Shown here piece after piece: positions 32,634 through 33,262 of a stretch of 33,262 bases of DNA; the stretch's first letter is position 1; each line of letters starts with the position of its first letter. Source of the stretch: a bacterium (GTDB lineage Bacteria > Patescibacteriota > Minisyncoccia > Phycocordibacterales > UBA2100); NCBI GenBank assembly GCA_021781955.1, contig JAJXVV010000002.1, positions 138,730 through 171,991 of the forward strand, in the 5' to 3' direction. The notes below the pieces were generated by a model. It worked only from the letters and a program-made list of their open reading frames with translations, was not told where the DNA came from and made no database searches. Made by a program: the position numbers and the translations under genes.

Positions 32634-33110
32634 ATGAAAGCGACCCTGCACACGTCCATCGGCGATATCGAGCTCGGACTTTTCGAGCATGACGCGCCGA
32701 ATACCGTCGCGAACTTCGCGAAGCTCTCGAAGCAAGGTTTTTATGACGGTACGAAGTTCCATCGCGTCATCGCCGGGTTCATGATCCAGGGCGGCGACCC
32801 GCAGAGCAAGGACGACTCGCTCATGCGCCGGTGGGGGACCGGCGGTCCGGGCTACACCTTTGCCGACGAGATCCATGCACACAACGAGAACGTCATTGGT
32901 ACCATATCGATGGCAAACGCAGGTCCGAATACCAACGGCTCGCAATTCTTCATCAACACCGCCGAAAACGACTTCCTCGACACCAAACACACCGTCTTCG
33001 GCAAGGTGGTGAACGGTATGGACGTGGTGCATGCCATCGAGCAAGCCTCGACGGGCGAGCAGGACCGCCCGCTGGAGCCGGTGACCATCAAGAGTATCTC
33101 GGTCGCGTAA
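32634..33110 (+). CDS. Peptidyl-prolyl cis-trans isomerase, cyclophilin type
   Basis: LHTSIGDIELGLFEHDAPNTVANFAKLSKQGFYDGTKFHRVIAGFMIQGGDP; GTISMANAGPNTNGSQFFINTAENDFLDTKHTVFGKVVNGMDVV. Confidence 0.96.
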   Translation: MKATLHTSIGDIELGLFEHDAPNTVANFAKLSKQGFYDGTKFHRVIAGFMIQGGDPQSKDDSLMRRWGTGGPGYTFADEIHAHNENVIGTISMANAGPNTNGSQFFINTAENDFLDTKHTVFGKVVNGMDVVHAIEQASTGEQDRPLEPVTIKSISVA

Positions 33111-33115
33111 TTGAA

Positions 33116-33143
33116 GCGGCGGTCGCCTTCTGGCGACCGCCGC
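33116..33143 (+). terminator. Hairpin, likely terminator after the cyclophilin gene
   Basis: gcggcggtcgcc-ttct-ggcgaccgccgc: perfect 12-bp stem just after the stop. Confidence 0.7.
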
Positions 33144-33153
33144 CCGAAGGATA

Positions 33154-33159
33154 TATAAT
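33154..33159 (+). promoter_or_regulatory. -10 TATAAT upstream of tRNA-Asn
   Basis: atatatATAATA context; 30 nt before the mature tRNA 5' end. Confidence 0.55.
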
Positions 33160-33189
33160 AACCGCGCGCCCCTGAGGCGCATCGAACAT

Positions 33190-33261
33190 TCCGGGGTAAC
33201 TCAACGGTAGAGTGGCTCCCTGTTAAGGAGTAAGTTGTGGGTTCGAATCCCACCCCCGGAG
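33190..33261 (+). tRNA. tRNA-Asn (anticodon GTT)
   Basis: Acceptor tccgggg/ccccgga; anticodon arm gctcc-ctGTTaa-ggagt; T arm gtggg-ttcgaat-cccac. Window ends at the discriminator/CCA boundary. Confidence 0.95.
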
Positions 33262-33262
33262 C

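Noticed and set aside
30138-33182. Two long minus-strand ORFs (484 and 527 aa)
   Set aside because: Antisense to the metalloprotease, J/S41 and cyclophilin genes, which have clear motifs; composition is of antisense type.
32852-33253. 133-aa minus-strand ORF MGFEPTTYSLTGSHSTVELPRN...
   Set aside because: Its N-terminus is translated from the antisense of tRNA-Asn, a common spurious annotation; the rest is antisense to the cyclophilin gene.
1-33262. Recoded stop codons, CRISPR arrays, IS elements, prophage genes
   Set aside because: UGA is used as a normal stop at gene ends; no spaced direct-repeat arrays, transposase/integrase motifs or phage structural genes seen.

Overview
The window looks like compact bacterial chromosome, probably Candidatus Patescibacteria/CPR (Parcubacteria-like). 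That assignment is inference from gene content and architecture; there is no 16S here. It encodes: (i) a 5'-truncated modular surface protein and a CAP-domain membrane protein; (ii) a glucan cluster: HAD-IIB phosphatase (opposite strand), glycogen-synthase-like GT, GH57, GH15, archaeal-type cupin glucose-6-phosphate isomerase, ROK kinase; (iii) a thymidylate/folate block: glyA, tmk, thyA, dcd, a CYTH protein, and divergent folA; (iv) a de novo purine operon purSL-purQ-purE-purM-purC-purB, plus a standalone IMP-cyclohydrolase (PurH N-terminal) domain further on; (v) an ABC-2 exporter, a second HAD-IIB protein, DUF1993, galU, DUF378, SWIB and MscS; (vi) an envelope proteolysis/folding block: matrixin-like metalloprotease split by a coiled coil, a membrane-anchored J-like/S41 peptidase fusion, a 43-aa hydrophobic ORF absent from the ORF track, a cyclophilin; (vii) tRNA-Asn(GTT) at the right edge. 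The strongest non-ORF signal is recurrent: sigma70-like -10 hexamers (TATACT/TATAAT/TATAGT/TAAAAT) sit 5-7 nt before the start codon of at least 11 genes on both strands, which predicts pervasive leaderless transcription. One case is a symmetric bidirectional -10 shared by CYTH and folA, and two cases correct the predicted start codon. Also notable are long perfect hairpins, one of them an 18-bp stem inside the purSL coding sequence, and a 20-bp palindromic intergenic motif present twice. No CRISPR array, transposon or phage module was seen.
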